Of a stretch of 5,622 bases of DNA, positions 4,652-5,622 are shown piece by piece. The notes under the pieces were generated by a model. The model was not told the DNA's origin. It saw only the letters and a list, made by a program, of their open reading frames with translations, and did no database searches. The DNA comes from Campylobacteraceae bacterium. Its GTDB lineage: Bacteria > Campylobacterota > Campylobacteria > Campylobacterales > Sulfurovaceae. The position numbers and the translations under genes are program-made. The stretch spans positions 1-5,622 of the forward strand of contig JALSPE010000006.1 in the NCBI GenBank assembly GCA_026986085.1, given 5' to 3'. Each line of letters begins with the position of its first letter. The first letter of the stretch is position 1.

Positions 4652-5622
4652 TTAATCTAATTTAACTTCTATCTCGCTACCCAAATCAAAAAAGCCAACC
4701 ATCTGCTCTGAACCTATTATCTCTATAAGTATTGCATCATATATTCTATTGTAAACCTCTATACCACTCTCATTTAACGCAACACAACCAATTGATAGAG
4801 CATACTTTCCAAGTTGTAAATTTGCATTTTGCTTAAACTCTACAGTAGCAATCTCTCCTTTTTTAAAGCTACCAGTAATTTTGTGCTTCATTGCCGTATT
4901 AGTGCCTGTAATTTCAAGACCTTTGCTATCTTTGATAGTAAAAGCAAAAATTGGGTCATCTATATCTTCATGAAATTTTACTTTAATTATTATGGTAAAT
5001 AAAGAGTTAAAATTCACTATTGCAGATGCCTTGTTATTCTCATCTAAGACCCCATAATCGATAATCTCTGCTTTTAAATTTCCGTAACTATCTAACTCTA
5101 CATTTTGTTCAAAATATGATTTAAGTAACTTATTGCTCTCATCTGCTTTTGGCAACTTCTCTTCATCATCGCTACTTTTAGAACTCTCTTGATTATAATA
5201 GCTATTTGTTAAAACTTTTTTAAATACATCAACTGCCTCTTTTGGGCTACTATCAAATATAAGCTCACCATTATCTATAACAATTCCACGATTACAATAT
5301 CTAATAACAGTATCAAGGGCGTGTGTTACAAAGAGGATTGTTTTGCCTCTTTCTTGAAACTCTTGGAATTTCTTATAGCACTTCATCTGAAATGCCATAT
5401 CACCAACACTCAAAGCTTCATCTACAATTAAAATATCTGGATCTACATTTATAGATACAGAAAAAGCAAGTCTTGCAAACATACCAGAGCTATACATCTT
5501 AACTGGCTGATGAATAAATTCACCAATATCTGCAAACTCTAAAATATCATTAATCTTTGGCTCCATCTCTTCGCGGCTATAGCCCATTAGAGTTCCATTT
5601 AGATAGATATTTTCTAAACCTG
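4652..5622 (-). CDS. Polysaccharide ABC exporter ATPase, Wzt type (5' partial)
   Basis: The frame stays open to the right edge, so the N-terminus with the Walker A motif is missing; 322 codons are visible. The ATG at 5587 is internal, because the 11 codons before it read GLENIYLNGTL, the conserved segment of O-antigen/teichoic-acid export ATPases. Numbered from that internal Met: variant ABC signature YSSGM (32-36), Walker B DILIVDE (51-57), D-loop SVGD (60-63) and H-loop His89. After an acidic, Ser-rich linker (about 130-165) comes a beta-rich C-terminal domain (about 165-305) with HEDIDDPIFAFTIKD and GLEITGTNT. It resembles the Wzt C-terminal domain (PF14524), which in E. coli O9a Wzt binds the glycan terminus before export. 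The protein would drive a Wzm-type permease in the inner membrane. It converges on prfA and appears unrelated to it. The permease and sugar genes should lie to the right. Confidence 0.9.
   Translation of the reverse strand, partial: GLENIYLNGTLMGYSREEMEPKINDILEFADIGEFIHQPVKMYSSGMFARLAFSVSINVDPDILIVDEALSVGDMAFQMKCYKKFQEFQERGKTILFVTHALDTVIRYCNRGIVIDNGELIFDSSPKEAVDVFKKVLTNSYYNQESSKSSDDEEKLPKADESNKLLKSYFEQNVELDSYGNLKAEIIDYGVLDENNKASAIVNFNSLFTIIIKVKFHEDIDDPIFAFTIKDSKGLEITGTNTAMKHKITGSFKKGEIATVEFKQNANLQLGKYALSIGCVALNESGIEVYNRIYDAILIEIIGSEQMVGFFDLGSEIEVKLD

Noticed and set aside
1..5622. CRISPR array, toxin-antitoxin pair, phage or defence genes, complete insertion sequence
   Set aside because: No regularly spaced repeats, no transposase or integrase frames, and all long frames are accounted for by housekeeping or envelope genes.

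Overview
The window looks like chromosomal DNA of a Campylobacterota (epsilonproteobacterial) species. The DNA is AT-rich, with mostly A/T third codon positions. The core genes resemble that group: the GlmM C-terminal phosphate loop reads RYSGTEN, LspA carries the long FNFADVMID ending, and promoters look like a T-tract followed by an extended -10 box without a clear -35. From memory, the block lspA-glmM / rpsT-prfA has the same order and divergent arrangement in Helicobacter pylori. A free-living Sulfurimonas- or Sulfurovum-like organism is plausible, but the genus cannot be settled from this sequence.

Layout: bases 2-100 hold the last 32 codons of an unidentified plus-strand gene. Bases 101-332 are non-coding and rich in inverted repeats, including a nested palindrome at 162-228. 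From 3018 down to 333 on the minus strand lies a tight three-gene operon: glmM (phosphoglucosamine mutase), lspA (signal peptidase II) and a secreted phytase-like beta-propeller protein. The junctions overlap by 1 and 4 bases. Bases 3019-3174 form a divergent promoter region, with one candidate extended -10 promoter per direction, TGATA boxes at about 10-base spacing, and a hairpin in the rpsT leader. Next, on the plus strand, come rpsT (ribosomal protein S20) and prfA (release factor 1), separated by a 70-base spacer with two hairpins. A short convergent spacer follows (4589-4651). The right end, on the minus strand, holds the C-terminal part of a Wzt-type polysaccharide-export ABC ATPase that runs off the window edge.

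How the genes relate: GlmM makes glucosamine-1-phosphate for UDP-GlcNAc, and hence for peptidoglycan and lipopolysaccharide. LspA matures lipoproteins, and the phytase-like protein is predicted to be exported, so the left operon has a cell-envelope theme. rpsT-prfA is a translation unit. The ABC ATPase would export surface polysaccharide, but its partner genes are outside the window.

I found no convincing new multi-gene system. The most interesting points are the phytase-like protein coupled to lspA, the nested palindrome at 162-228, and the leader and spacer hairpins around rpsT. The annotated start of glmM should be the ATG at 3018, not the in-frame TTG six bases upstream.
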